A stretch of DNA of 64,000 nucleotides, taken from NCBI GenBank assembly GCA_946122785.1, contig CAMGYJ010000002.1, positions 19,690,492-19,754,491 on the forward strand, written 5' to 3'. Both the position numbers and the translations under genes were made by a program. Shown piece after piece: positions 47,673 through 59,005 of the stretch. This DNA comes from Linum tenue. Taxonomy: Eukaryota > Streptophyta > Magnoliopsida > Malpighiales > Linaceae. Numbering within the stretch: position 1 is the first letter of the stretch; each line of letters opens with the position of its first letter. The notes under the pieces were generated by a model. That model made no database searches, was not told the DNA's origin, and saw nothing but the letters and a program-made list of their open reading frames with translations.

Positions 47673-49497
47673 ATGGCTCCTGGTATGCCTCGTGGTAGCA
47701 AAAGAAAGCGGGATGCAGCCAACCAATCAATCCCTGCAAGACTGACAAGATCGATAGCGTCTGCTGCAGGACGGGAGCCCGTTCAGGAACTGGTTCGGAA
47801 GTCGAGGAATAAAACCCGCAATGACATGCGTGATCAGGAAGTAACACAGGAGGTGATTGCAGAGAATGAAAACTTGGAGGAAACTGCAACCACCGAACAT
47901 AATACATCAGGTAAGTATTTGTTTAAGTTTTTGCATATCGGTTTAGTATGTGTTTGTAATAATTATTATTTATACAGATGCGCCAGAGCGAAAAGGACGT
48001 GGCAAAGCAAAAGGGATTGCTGTAATGAAACAAACAATGACTGGAAATAAGATTGGTGGAATTGAAGTTGCAGCAGGAGCTAAGAAGATTGTTGGGGCGA
48101 ATGAGAAGTTGTTTAAGATGGAGGTGGGAGTTATCTGTAAAATGATGGCTCCCATTGGGAAGTTTTACTGGAAACATGTCACTGAAGAGGATAAGCAACC
48201 CATTTTCCAGAAGCTACAGGTAATTGTCGAGAACTTAGCCGGATTCATCTCTATTTATGATTTTTGCAGCCTTACAATAATCAGTACATGTTTACCTTTG
48301 TGTTCCAGAACGAGTTTGATATCTCCATCACTAGTGCAGCTACAAGAAAGGCCATTGACTTTACCTTATCAAGGAGGTTCACATCTTGGAAGCACCTATG
48401 CCATATGCACTATCAGGAATTAGGTCCTGACAAAGCTCGCCAGACTCCACCCGAAAACATCAACATTGATGATTGGACTCGTTTGTGTGATCATTTTGAA
48501 AGTGCTGAATTCAAGGTAATAACTCAGTTCTTAGATTGTCACCATGTTTGTGCCATATCTCATTTCAAAATTATATGATGTGCAGCGGCAGAGTGTAGCC
48601 AACAAACAAAACAAGGGTAAGCAGACATATGCTCATACTACAGGTGGAAAGTCGTGCAGCCAGCGGATGTTTGAAATTGTAAGTAGTCATTTTCAGTGGC
48701 TGATCCATTACAGAGAAATGATTATTTTCGGGCTTTGTGAATGATTTAATTACATTTTCATGGTTTGAACTAGGAAAAAGCAAAACATGCAGCTGCCGAT
48801 GCCACTACTGAAAACAATGATGATTCTGGGGAGGTGGAGAATAGCAGTCAGCCATCTGATGTAGTGGAGGAAGAGCCCAAAGAACTAAGGGTCTATGCAG
48901 ACACCCACAAGAAACCTGATGGCATTTGGGTGAATGTCGAACCCGAGCAGAACTATGTAAGCACTCTTTTCGTTGTGGATTAGTACCAGGAGTATTATCG
49001 GGAGTCTAGTGAATTAGAGGATAGTTGGTATATTGAATACATTAATGATTAGGGGTTTGTTGGGTGAAGTATTGATCTTGATTGGTTTCTCGAATGATAG
49101 ATACCCTAGCGTGGTGTGTATTTATTATGTATACGGTTGCTTGCAGGAGGAAATGAGGAGGATTCATCTAGAGGCAGTTGAACAAGGGAATCCATTGTCA
49201 GGAGCTGAAATTGTTCGCAGGGTGCTTCAGAAAGCACCGAGTTATGTTAGAAAGGCAGACCTCATTTCCGAAAGAGAGAAGGAACTGGAAGCTCGTTTGG
49301 AGACCTCTCTTGCTGATGCAGATAAACAGAGGCAGGAATTCGAAGATAAAATCAAATCTCAGCAAGAACAGATCGAAAAACAGGAAGAAGAGATCCGAGG
49401 TCATAAGGTGACTATCGATGCCTTGCAAGCATCACAGGACAGTCTCAAGGCGTATGTGGAATCACTTGCTGCGAAAATCAATGGAGGCAACACTTAG
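47673..49497 (+). CDS. TNPA-like / plant transposase (Ptta/En/Spm type) second gene, intact
   Basis: Six exons with GT-AG borders: 47673-47910, 47978-48219, 48309-48515, 48586-48678, 48774-48956, 49147-49497. They total 1314 nt, 437 residues, in phase throughout. The N-terminus is basic (RGSKRKRD). The middle has a Trp/His-containing region (GKFYWKHV, FTSWKHLCHMHY) like the Transposase_24 family of plant CACTA elements. The C-terminus is a coiled coil rich in Glu/Lys/Gln (about residues 350-430). In En/Spm, TNPA-type proteins bind the subterminal repeats and work with the TNP2-type transposase. That partner is broken here, so only trans interaction is possible. Host regulation is unknown. Confidence 0.75.
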
Positions 49498-49839
49498 TTT
49501 CAGGTAATAAGAAAGATGTTTTTACATTAAGGAATTCGGCTCCTATAACAGATTCTAATCGTTTTGCCTTTGCTTCTGCAACTGTGCAGGAAACACATCA
49601 GCAGTGGTGATGCACTTGGAATTTCCACCGGCAGCTTATGGATGCTTAGATTAGCTTTTGTTGGGCAGGGCTGATGTAGACTTTCGGTTTGCTTTTATGT
49701 TTTTAAGTACTGTGCTTCTAGATAAGTTATGATGGTCAAGACATGAATGGTTGGTGGCACAAGAATGATATCCATCTTTTGGACATGAATTTTGTTATGA
49801 CAATGAAGTATGTTTTAGTTATTATCAATGTTGTCGTAA

Positions 49840-50340
49840 TAACCATCTAACTTGACTAACATACGGTTGTCACAATAAGGATATAAGTTGACAAACAAGT
49901 CGTCAAAATAACAAGTCTAAATGTCCAAATTTGGTAATTGTTGCCTTCTGTTTGACCAAATTCGTTTGTCAAAATAAGTACGAAGATCCTACACTGCGTG
50001 TATTATGACAAAATCTGATGACAAACTATTCGTCACAACTACATATTTCGTCAAAATAGCTGGGGAAAAAGTGTTAAATATTGTCACAAAAGACCCCCTG
50101 TTGTGACAAAATAGACCCTTATTTTAACACAACCATTCTGTCATAATATGTGGATATTATAACGACAAAATTTTGTCAAAATAGGAAGAACTTATTGTGA
50201 CAAAAAAATAATTTTGTCATTACGGACTTATTTTGACGAGGTAGTTTTGACTAAAAGTGTGACAAATTCTTTTGTCACAATAAACCTATTATGACGAAGT
50301 TAAGATCTATTTTGACAAACATGGGTGTGAAAATAAACCA
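49840..50340. repeat. CACTA subterminal repeat region
   Basis: A dozen or more short motifs such as TTGTCACAATAA, TTGTCAAAATA and TATTTTGACAAA occur in both orientations within 500 bases of the terminus. This is the arrangement bound by TNPA-type proteins in CACTA elements. Confidence 0.7.
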
Positions 50341-50354
50341 AATTTCTTGTAGTG

Positions 50355-51197
50355 TCACCACCTCCATCAAGGGTGCTCTATCAACCTAGGCAGATATTCT
50401 CTTTCTAGGTCAAATCAGAAACTACAAGAATGTGATCAAGGTTCATGCAATTCAGAAATAATGTCTCAGTCAAATATAATCAATATCAAAATATCATGTA
50501 CTTGGGTTCATACAACAAAACCTAACATACAAATCTAGGGTTCTTCATACCCAGGTGAGAGAGAGAGTTTACTCCATAGAGAGAGAAGAGAAATCAGCGT
50601 CAGATGCAGAAATCATCTTGGGGAGGATGAAATCTAGCTTCTGGTTGTCAATCGACACTTCTCTAAGCTTCAATCGAGCTCCAATGGCGTCAAAACTCGA
50701 TCTATGTCACCTTGGAGGTTGAGTTCATCATGATCACTTTCTCTCGTTATGTCTCTCTTTCTTACTCTAAACTTAGATAATAGACCAAGAACCCAAAATC
50801 TGCTTGCAACAGTCCCAACTCCCGAAAACCGGTCCAAATACCTTGTCGGGTATTAAGAGAACCGACCAGGTTTTTTAAAAACGACGCACAGCATCAAGGG
50901 GAAAATATATACCTGGCCTGAGATTGAATTCCCCGGTCGTGGAATAGGGGGTCTAGACTGGAGAAAATCCCTGGATGACTTCCCCGGCCTCTGGTGGCTT
51001 TTCCCCAGTCGGGTTTTTGATGGTCACACTAGGGAATTTGGTCCTTGTACTACTTCTTCCAAGCCATCCTTTCCGCTCCAAGTCCTGAAATATGACATAA
51101 AAGCACAACCTAGCGTGAAATTGGGTTAAAATGCGAGAATCGACTCTCAAACGGTTCAAGAATAGTGGGCAAAACATGTACAAATAGTGGTTTATAA
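50355..51197 (-). mobile_element. LTR remnant (minus orientation) beside the CACTA element
   Basis: From TCACCACCTCC onward this matches the distal part of the 39876-40811 LTR (GTGCTCTATCAACCTAGGCA and following). It ends near GTGGTTTATA. Its other part, left of the CACTA insertion, is missing and no purine tract follows. Confidence 0.7.
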
Positions 51198-51265
51198 CCG
51201 TTTCATACTGTCAAAAACTACTTGATCTCAATAACTTTAGTTGTTGGGAGTCGTTCAATTGCGGA

Positions 51266-51650
51266 CATGGTTGTCACGCCGGCCGGCGTGCCACCGGTTA
51301 TACCGGGTTCAACCGGTACCGGTCATAAAACCGGCGTGACACCACCGGTATGACCGGCATGATCGATATACAAATTTCTAAGTAAAATGACCTTATTTTA
51401 GAGAATTTAATTGATAAAAATTATTTTATTATTTATTTTATGAGTATAAAAGTTAAATATTGATGTTATTTGTTGGATTCAAATATAAATGTTTAGGTAT
51501 TGACGTTAAATGTCATGTTTCAATATGAGTATTTATAATTTTATTTATAATATTGACCGGCATGAACCGGTACAAACCGATATGTGCCACCGGTTGAACC
51601 ATTCCACTTGCTAAACCGGCACACTGGCATAAACCGGTTTGACAACCTTG
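51266..51650. mobile_element. hAT-type MITE with 8-bp target duplication
   Basis: Terminal repeats CATGGTTGTCA and, inverted, CAAGGTTGTCA bound 385 bp. The 8-bp duplication ATTGCGGA lies at 51258-51265 and 51651-51658. The subterminal parts are packed with ACCGGT-type palindromes and the centre is AT-rich. No coding capacity. An 8-bp duplication and CA...TG ends fit hAT. Confidence 0.85.
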
Positions 51651-51658
51651 ATTGCGGA

Positions 51659-52400
51659 TCATATACGATTGACTAACACATCCCCTTAAACAAAAACCGA
51701 ATCATATGGGATTGAAGTTTGCACAGGTCTGGATACCATGTGGTTAACAGAAGAGATGGGGGTCATCGGGAGTCGAACAGAAGACTTCACGGTCACAAAA
51801 GACTCTGATATCATATCAAAAGTTAATTAATCTCAATAACTCAAGTTGTTGAGAGATATTCAATTGTGGATCATATTCCATTAACTAACACATACCACTA
51901 AAACTACCTATTGATTTGGCTTCGATAGAAGATTTTTCTGGTTAGACAACCGATATACCCTACAATTTTGCAAATAGTGCACTAGTATAGGCTGCATATA
52001 GCAGCCATGGAGGTGGAGATATTCCCTAACAGATATAGCTAAAGAGAAGTAAAGTAAGTAGCTTTTGTTCAATCTTTTATCTCTTTATGCACGCCACTCC
52101 CTAATCCTAGTGAACTTTCAGAAAAGGTCTAAAAGGACAACCCCAAATCATAACCAGCTTTGGAAGAAAAGGGAAATGAGAAAGATTTTGGGGTTACAAA
52201 AACCAATTTTGCTATGGTACACAACGAAATTTGTGTGCACCAACTCACAGGGCGTGGGAAGGCCACGTCGCCCAAGCCAGCAACGGAGGGCTAGGATTGG
52301 TTGGGCTGGGCGTAAGAGAGGAAAGGGGAAAAGGGCAGCTGGATAAGCCGAGCCGAGTGCCGATGGGAGGGAAAAGGGGTGGGGTCTCCATGTGAGAGGT
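51659..52400. other. Intergenic or old repeat sequence
   Basis: About 51820-51900 repeats sequence from 51205-51270 (ATCTCAATAACT...GTTGTTGGGAG versus GTTGTTGAGAG, then TTCAATTG(C/T)GGA), so it is part of an old dispersed repeat. No gene was recognised. Confidence 0.4.
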
Positions 52401-52439
52401 TTTTGAAATTGAAAAAAAACCTAAACTAAAAATGTCCAC

Positions 52440-52750
52440 TCCAACCGTCTCCTCCACTCTCCTTCCTTCTCTCTGCTCCTTCTTTCTCTCTTCTTCTTCT
52501 TTCTCCGTTTTTCTTTCTCTCTTTTGCTCTCGACGAACTAGAGACCACCCCTCGGAAAAACAAAGATCTCTCTCTTCGACGAGAAAGAAGGAGATCGCGA
52601 GCAAGCGTCGGAACAAGGAAAGCGAGGACGACGAAGGAGTTAGGCGACGAGCAGGATAGGCGATAACTAGGAGAGATTCGACGAGGAAGAATCGTCCTTC
52701 CTTGAGTTCTGTGTATTTCGGCTAGCCTTTCTCACGTATTAATATCGGTG
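52440..52750 (+). promoter_or_regulatory. CT-rich 5' UTR-like stretch with possible donor site
   Basis: A strongly pyrimidine-rich run (52440-52545) is followed by a GA-rich stretch and ATATCG|GTGAGG (GT at 52748), a good donor context. This is typical of a plant leader exon. It could belong to the decayed gene at 53420-54910, but the linking intron cannot be proven. Confidence 0.3.
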
Positions 52751-53419
52751 AGGACAATTCTCCCTCTGTCCTTTGCTTTCTAGGCGTGGGTTTTTCCCTT
52801 GAATTCCCCTTTTTGCTTTATTCTTGGGTGTTTAGGGTTTACTAATACGCGTTTAGGGTTTTTTTGGTACACCTTCAAAATCTACTCAATTTTAAGGATC
52901 TTCTTCATAATGTGTCTTGTGTGGGCGAGATATGTCAATTTTTTGTTGACTAAGGTTTTGGGTTCTTGCTTAGAATCGGTTCTTGCTTAGAATCAGTAAA
53001 TGTGGTTGAATCCAAAAGTAGTTGTTACCGTAATCCTCCATTTTAGTTGATTCTTGTGTTCCTTGTTCCCTGTTAACCTTAAACCTGTTGAATACTGGTT
53101 ATTTTGGTTTGAAATATTAGTTGTGTGTTCATCTTGTAGTGTAGTTGACTGTGTAGTTGACGAATACCCTTCAATGACTTGTTTAATATTGACTGTGTAG
53201 TTGATGAATACTAGTGTTTCGTGGTTTTGAATATTAGTTGTATAATGTTGAATGTGTTGTTGACGAATACTAGTTCTTCTGGTTTTGAATATTACTTATG
53301 TATTCATTAAAATTGTTTGTCTGCAGCTAGATTAAAATTGCATGTTGAAAGTTTTGAATATTAGTTCTCTTCATTGTGTTGTGTTTATCCCCCTTTTCTG
53401 AATATATGTTTTTTTGGTC

Positions 53420-54920
53420 TACATGTTTGGAATTATGGTGCGAATCAAGAAGCGTGAAGGTGGATGAGACCTACTACGAGGAATGCGAGAAGGAGCTTAA
53501 GAAAGCAGGCTTCTTTGGATGGCTGGAGATACGATTGTGCGGCGTCGATAAGTTCTGCTGTGTGCAATGGCACGACCCTACGATACTATTTCTGGCAGCC
53601 AAAGCAGTTAAAATCGGGATTTTACCTAAAATCGAAAACTGGGATAAAATCGAAATCGTAAAATCGTAGGATTTTAAGTACCATATAGAACATAAGATAT
53701 AAGAATGTTAATAAGGTAAATCATTAATAACACAATGACACATAACATTTAAAATGATAATTCTAAAGATTTTTTTTTTACAAAAGATAATTCTCAAGAT
53801 TAATGTTCCAAAACCACTATTTTAATTGTTATTTAATGAGTAACTCAAAATAATTCATGATGAAGGGATAGAGTTCATGGGTTTGGGTCATGTTTTCATG
53901 TTGTGTCTAGGTAGTTTAACTCAAAGTAATATTTCAACATCGTCTACAAAGTATGATTAAAACTAAAAATAATTGAACTCCAATAAAATAAGTAATGTTA
54001 GTGGCGTGGAAAAAATATATTTATTAATAAATTAATTAGTTAATAATATTGTTAGTTCTGATATACTTTCAATATTAGGACAATTGTTTTACCAATAAGT
54101 TAAATGGGGTGAAGGAAAAGGGATTAACCGAGCCCTAATTTGGTTTTTTTTATTATTTTTAAATATTTTTCTAATAGAAAAAATATCTGAGAAAATTCCC
54201 ATCATTGCCCTTTTCGATGAAACAGTTATGCTTCTCTTAAATTGGCTCAAACCACCGATTTTGTTCTCATGCGATCAAAATTCCGATTTTGGTACAATTT
54301 TACGATTTTAACGATTTTTATCCCGATTTAAAAAAATTTTAAGGTCAACCAATTTTATTGTAAAATCAGGATCGGAATCCCTAAGTAAAATCCTAAAATT
54401 CTATGATTTTACGATCAAAATCCCAATTTTGACTGCATTGTTGTCAGCTTCATTTCCGGAGAGGGTGAGAATAAGACGGTGCTGACCTTAGAGGACGAGG
54501 ACGTGGCTTGTGTTTGGCCTTCCTCACGTTGCGGAAGAAATAATGCTAGAGAAATGCCTGGACAAAACCAAGTTGTCGGCTTTTCAAGCCGAGATTGGGA
54601 TGGGAGGAAACAGGTGCAGGAATTTTCCTCTGAGTGAAATGGTGGAGAAGTTAACGAATGAGAATGCTAGGCCTCCTGTTCGTAAGGCCGTCAAGCAATT
54701 CATGCTGCTTGCACTTGCCTCACTGCTCCAACCATCATGGTCACGGAATTGTGAGCTTGACTATGCGGAGTTCCTCGTTGGGAAGATTGAGCGGATAAAA
54801 AGCTACAACTGGTCCGACCTTGTTGTAGCGGAAATGAATAGTAGTCTTGTTGCAGTTCAAGGAAAGGCATTCCTTGATTGGGTCAATGGAGATGTCCACT
54901 TCCTCATTGTAAGTTTTAAG
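53420..54920 (+). pseudogene. Plant-mobile-domain / Ulp1-MULE-associated type gene, decayed
   Basis: The first piece (53443-53600) reads VDETYYEECEKELKKAGFFG. After the insert at 53600-54440 the sequence resumes in the style LTLEDEDVACV, then, with a frameshift near 54505, a 145-codon frame at 54510 (GLPHVAEE, a basic middle, YNWSDLVVAEMN and a hydrophobic end before a GT at about 54908). This GLP-type motif followed by a W-anchored helix is like the N-terminal region of plant proteins that accompany Ulp1-carrying MULEs. The assignment rests on resemblance only. Frameshift plus insertion make it non-functional. Confidence 0.4.
53600..54440. mobile_element. Non-autonomous hAT-like element splitting the decayed gene
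   Basis: Inverted ends CAAAGCAGTTAAAATCGGG and (complement) CAATGCAGTCAAAATTGGG bound about 841 bp of AT-rich, non-coding DNA. Flanks CTGGCAGC and TTGTCAGC match at 6 of 8 positions, compatible with an old 8-bp duplication. Reading the gene across it is roughly continuous. Confidence 0.55.
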
Positions 54921-54949
54921 TATTCGTTCTTTCATTTATGTTTTTGAAT

Positions 54950-55300
54950 ATGTGTGATTGTTTTTAATATTAGTTTTATCGTGTTTGAATAATAGTTTGA
55001 ATGTGTTTGAATATGAGTTCGAATGTGCTTGATTATAGTGTATGTTTTTTGAATATGAGTCTGGGTTAATTGAATATGATTTCAATATTGTCTGAATATT
55101 ACTCTGTACAATGTTCAATAAGGTGCATGTTCTTTGAATATAAGACTCAGTTATTTGAACATCAGTTCAATCTTGTATGAATATTATTGTGTACAATGTT
55201 CAATACTGTGTGTTCTATGAATATGAATATGAGTTTGAGTTATTTGAATACTACTTTAATCTTGTATTGCCATTTATATTCTTACTAAGAACAATTAGGT
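54950..55300 (+). repeat. AT-rich degenerate repeats (TGAATATGAGTT type)
   Basis: Many imperfect copies of TTGAATATGAGTTTGA-like 15-20 base units with no coding potential. They lie in what would be an intron or 3' flank of the decayed gene. Confidence 0.55.
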
Positions 55301-55404
55301 GTGCATGTCATGTATGGAGGTGTAATTGTTTTGGGTTTGACCTCCCCTATTTAGGTGTTTTAATCAGGTGGGGGCGTAATTATTTTTGGGGTGACCAGTA
55401 GGAC

Positions 55405-55705
55405 AAACATTTCTTGTTGCGTAATGATAGTTCGCAAGAAACGTAATATGCGTTCACAATGCCCTGCATATTTGTACAAAAAAACATTTCATGTTGTTAA
55501 ATAGAAGCTCGCAAGAAATGTAATATGCCTTCACAAGGCCCTGAATATTACTACATAATAACGTTTCATGTTGCCAAATAGTAGCTCGCAACAAACATAA
55601 TATGCCTTCACTAGGCCCTGAATATTACTACAAAATAACGTTTCATGTTGCTAAATCGAAGCTCGCAACAAACATAATATGCCTTCACAAGGCCCTGAAT
55701 ATTAG
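55405..55705. repeat. 77-bp tandem repeat array, about four copies
   Basis: Phase markers (AATATG in AATATGCCTTCACAAGGCCC) occur at 55445, 55522, 55599 and 55676, exactly 77 bases apart. Each unit also has ACGTTTCATGTTGC and GAAGCTCGCAA. The array ends at the 3' edge of the FAR1-like gene. Confidence 0.85.
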
Positions 55706-55706
55706 T

Positions 55707-58700
55707 TCAACCAATTGCAGTATGATATGTTATCGGATAACAAATCATATCACAATTGGTTACCCAAAAAGACATATCTAACCAACTACGATGCAAGCAT
55801 ATCCATGAGGTCCTCTTCGTCATCATCGATGTCTGGCCTACCACGTTGAGTATCAGGAACTTGTGACATAATATCCATGTCCTTAAGTTGCTTGGCATAC
55901 TGAATCTTCTTCTTACAGCGGGCTTTCTCATTCCTAGACCTGTACCTTTCCCGACCATGACTCCCGACCATGACTCTGTGGATTAACCTTTTGCTTCATG
56001 TTCAGACCACTTAATGGTTGAGACCTCCTGCTACAAAACAATTCATATTCAGTAGTAAAGTATGTAATATTCAATGCAACAGTAAGTAATATTCTGATTT
56101 GATGCTTACCGGTTTCACTTGTTATGGATCGGGACATGGCATGGTATGCCGACTTGCACATTTTAGATAGTGCTTTCATCCACTTCTCATACACTCCATC
56201 ATCAGCAATATATAGTTTTGTGGCAAGCTTATTCAACATGGAAGTGGTTTCTCTATATCTCAATGCTGTGGTGTTACCTGTGATGTTTAGTAGTGTATGG
56301 AGCCTCATCCGTCTTGGCACTTGTGGAGGATTCACCAACCTCTTTCTTCTTGGCATGTATGGTCCATCTCTTCAATATAAAATGCTCTGGCAGGGTTTTC
56401 ATGGTGACATTGCCTAAATTTCCAAGGTGGACCATAACCTTGAGGATGTGGCGACATATAATTCCCATGGAATTGAACAGCCTACAACCACATTCCAGTT
56501 GTGCATTTGCCACATCAACAAAAACAACACGTTCATCCCAACAGAAGTCATCTTTGGTGTAGAATGTTGTGTACCCAATAAATTCGTCGTCCCTACCATT
56601 GGAGTGCGACTCTAATCCGTACTCTTCCATTTGTTCATACTGTTCTTCCAACCTTCTATACATGCGAGGAGTGTAAATCTCAGCATCTTGCTTGAGGATC
56701 CTGCTGAATGGTGAGGAGATGGCAGGAACCTGATTAATGGCTTCAAAGTCAAGAGTCCTCTCCTTGTATCTTTTATCCTCTACCAAGCTGCAATTGGAAA
56801 CATACAGATTAATATTCTTGACTACTATAGGAGTATATTCAATAATATTGTATGTAGTATTCCAGAAAACAGTAACATCACACCTGTTAAAATGTATAAA
56901 AAACTGATCCATCTGATGGTTTGGTTTCAAAAATTGTCGCATCGATGCATTGCAGGATTCGCTGGCCTGAGTTGTCAACATACCAGCGGTGAATTGACTT
57001 CTAAGCCAACATGAAGACCACTATTTCCGGAAGCCTAACAGATACTGCAACCACGTGTCACCATTCACATAGTCACTGTCGGGGAAGCATTGACCAAGCA
57101 TGTGCTTCCATGCAATGTCGAATTCAGTCTCACTATCAACCGTGTAGAATAAGAAAGTAAGGTGAATGCTTAGCTTTTTCCAAACAGCGTTGTCCTTCTT
57201 AAAATGCTTCTTTGCATTCATTAAAATGTGCCATGTACATAATGCATGAAAGACACCGGGCCACTCATTACGAAGTGCTTTGGCCATAGCCGCATCCTGA
57301 TCAGTGAAGATGGTGGTTGGGAGCTTTTGATCCATGCAACGACGAAAAGCGTCAAACAACCACTTGAAAGATGCACTAGTCTCGTCATACAACAAACACG
57401 CCCCGTGACTCGCTATGACACAACTCCTAACAATGGTCAAGTGTAACCAATGAAAGGGAATGCAGTATAGTGGCTCAAGTAATAAATATCGAACCCACGT
57501 GTCTCTAGAGTTACTATTACTCAGCTTCAGTTCATTATCTAGCAAACCAGATTAAGATGGAAGAACTAAACTACTCTAGCAAACTACAGTTAAAGTTAAT
57601 CTAATTACAGGTTGGGAACTCACTTAGGTATGATTCCCCCTAGCCACTAGCCATATTAACGATTGATGATCTCTAACTTGTTTCACTTTTATTCACAATG
57701 CGGAGAATCCTTAACTAGACCTTGAGTCTCGACTAAAGGAACAAGGCCCTATTGAGTCAATTGCCTAGAGGGACGTATCCTTCTCTAGAACAACCGATCA
57801 AGGCATTCTGAACTAGACTCCCTCTATCAAATGATGTTTTCAATCGATGCAAAGCATTTTGAATCAACCCACGACTAAAGCAATCGATCCAATATTGTCA
57901 ATCTACGGTTCTCTATTGACCTAATCAGGCATTCGCTCTCATAGGATCAAAGACGAATCAATAATCTCGACTAAAGCAGAATTGAATTATAAAAACATGC
58001 ATAGATTGAATATAAACTCAAGATTATCAAGTAGGAGTACTCATACAATCATCCAATCAAACAAACATAGCTAGAGTTCTTCAAAACCTAAGTGAAGGGA
58101 AGTTACTCCATAGAGAAGAGAGAGACTGCAGTAAGAATCTTCAGATGATCAGTCTTCAAGTCTGGGCTTGTTCATCGAGCTTCCAAGGCGAAGAAATCCT
58201 CCAAGATTGCCCCCTCTCTCTCTCTTTGGTTCGTCCCTTGGATGTTTGGAATCCAAAACCCAGCTCTCCCCCTCCACAAATGCACAAAACAGTCTTTTAA
58301 CAGCCTGCGTTTCGCGTATTTAGGGAACCAGTCGGGTATCAACAAAATGCTCTGGGTCACTTTTCCAGGCAAAAGGGAAAATACCCAGTCGGGTATTTTT
58401 GGTTCACGGCCGGGGGGCCTTCTGATGCTGCAAAAAATACCCTATCAGATGGTCAAAATACCCTGTCGGGTATTTTGGTCGGGTATTTTGCAGTTCCAGG
58501 TCCCCTATCTTTGATTCTTCATTTCTCCCTCGTTCGGATTCCAAATCAGGTGTCGTTTGATCCCAGACGCTCGTGGTCTCATCCTCTTTATTCTCATGAC
58601 AAGCTTAAATAATGTTATTGTCTCAAAGTGAGGTAGAAATCCATTCTTCTTCAGGTCATGCCCGAGTTTCGTCCCCCGAGTTGCCAATTGATATCCGATT

Positions 58701-59005
58701 GACCTGAAACGTGCGCCTATACTTCACTTTATGTGCTAGGACCGGAAATGTGACAATGGAACACAACCTAGTGTAAAATAGGCCTAAGAAGTGATATTGC
58801 AAGCTTAAACGATCAAGAAGCAGAGGGGAAAACATGTGCAAATATCGAGTCATCACCCCGAATATGCAAGTCTGTCGATGATGGTTAAAACCTACAAACA
58901 TTCCCACATAACACATTTTTAAAAGTACATTATTGTCACCGTCCACGGTAATATTTATACTTGCCATACTAGTATTCAAAAACTTCGGACAAGTGTTCAA
59001 GCTAT
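55707..59005 (-). pseudogene. FAR1/FRS-type (MULE transposase-derived) gene, split and truncated
   Basis: Minus-strand pieces: 59005-58856 (VGFNHHRQTCIFG), then, beyond the solo LTR, 57405 to about 57021 (LLYDETSASFKWLF, TIFTDQDAAMAKA, FHALCTWHI: the MULE catalytic core). Next come 56981 to about 56800 and about 56790-56274 with a SWIM zinc finger (CGCRLFNSMGIICRH, about 56500-56430) and a basic tail, with exons to about 55786. Removing the solo LTR and one CCCCG restores a continuous frame across the insertion. The N-terminal DNA-binding part is cut at 59005 by another retrotransposon. FAR1/FRS proteins are transposase-derived transcription factors; a plain MULE transposase is the alternative. 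Not functional as it stands. Confidence 0.75.
57406..58855 (-). mobile_element. Solo LTR (1.45 kb), CCCCG target duplication, inside the FAR1-like gene
   Basis: TGACTCGCTATG to AGTCATCA (plus view), flanked by CCCCG at 57401-57405 and 58856-58860. Same subfamily as 41695-43184, with a nearly parallel sequence. No primer site or purine tract is attached. Confidence 0.9.

Larger units (their letters stand above)
43850..50354 (+). mobile_element. CACTA (En/Spm) DNA transposon, left end lost
   Basis: It carries a TNP2-type transposase remnant (43850 to about 47180) and a second intact gene (47673-49497). The right terminus is TTCTTGTAGTG at 50344-50354, i.e. CACTACAAGAA inverted, the CACTA hallmark. 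About 500 bases inside it hold many subterminal motifs of the form TTGTCACAATAA / TGTCAAAATA in both orientations (49840-50340). The element sits in LTR sequence that resumes at 50355. A 3-bp target duplication cannot be confirmed because the left end is missing. Confidence 0.85.

Noticed and set aside
54950..55300. Centromeric or telomeric satellite
   Set aside because: The units are too degenerate and short-ranged, with no fixed period; an AT-rich simple repeat is sufficient.
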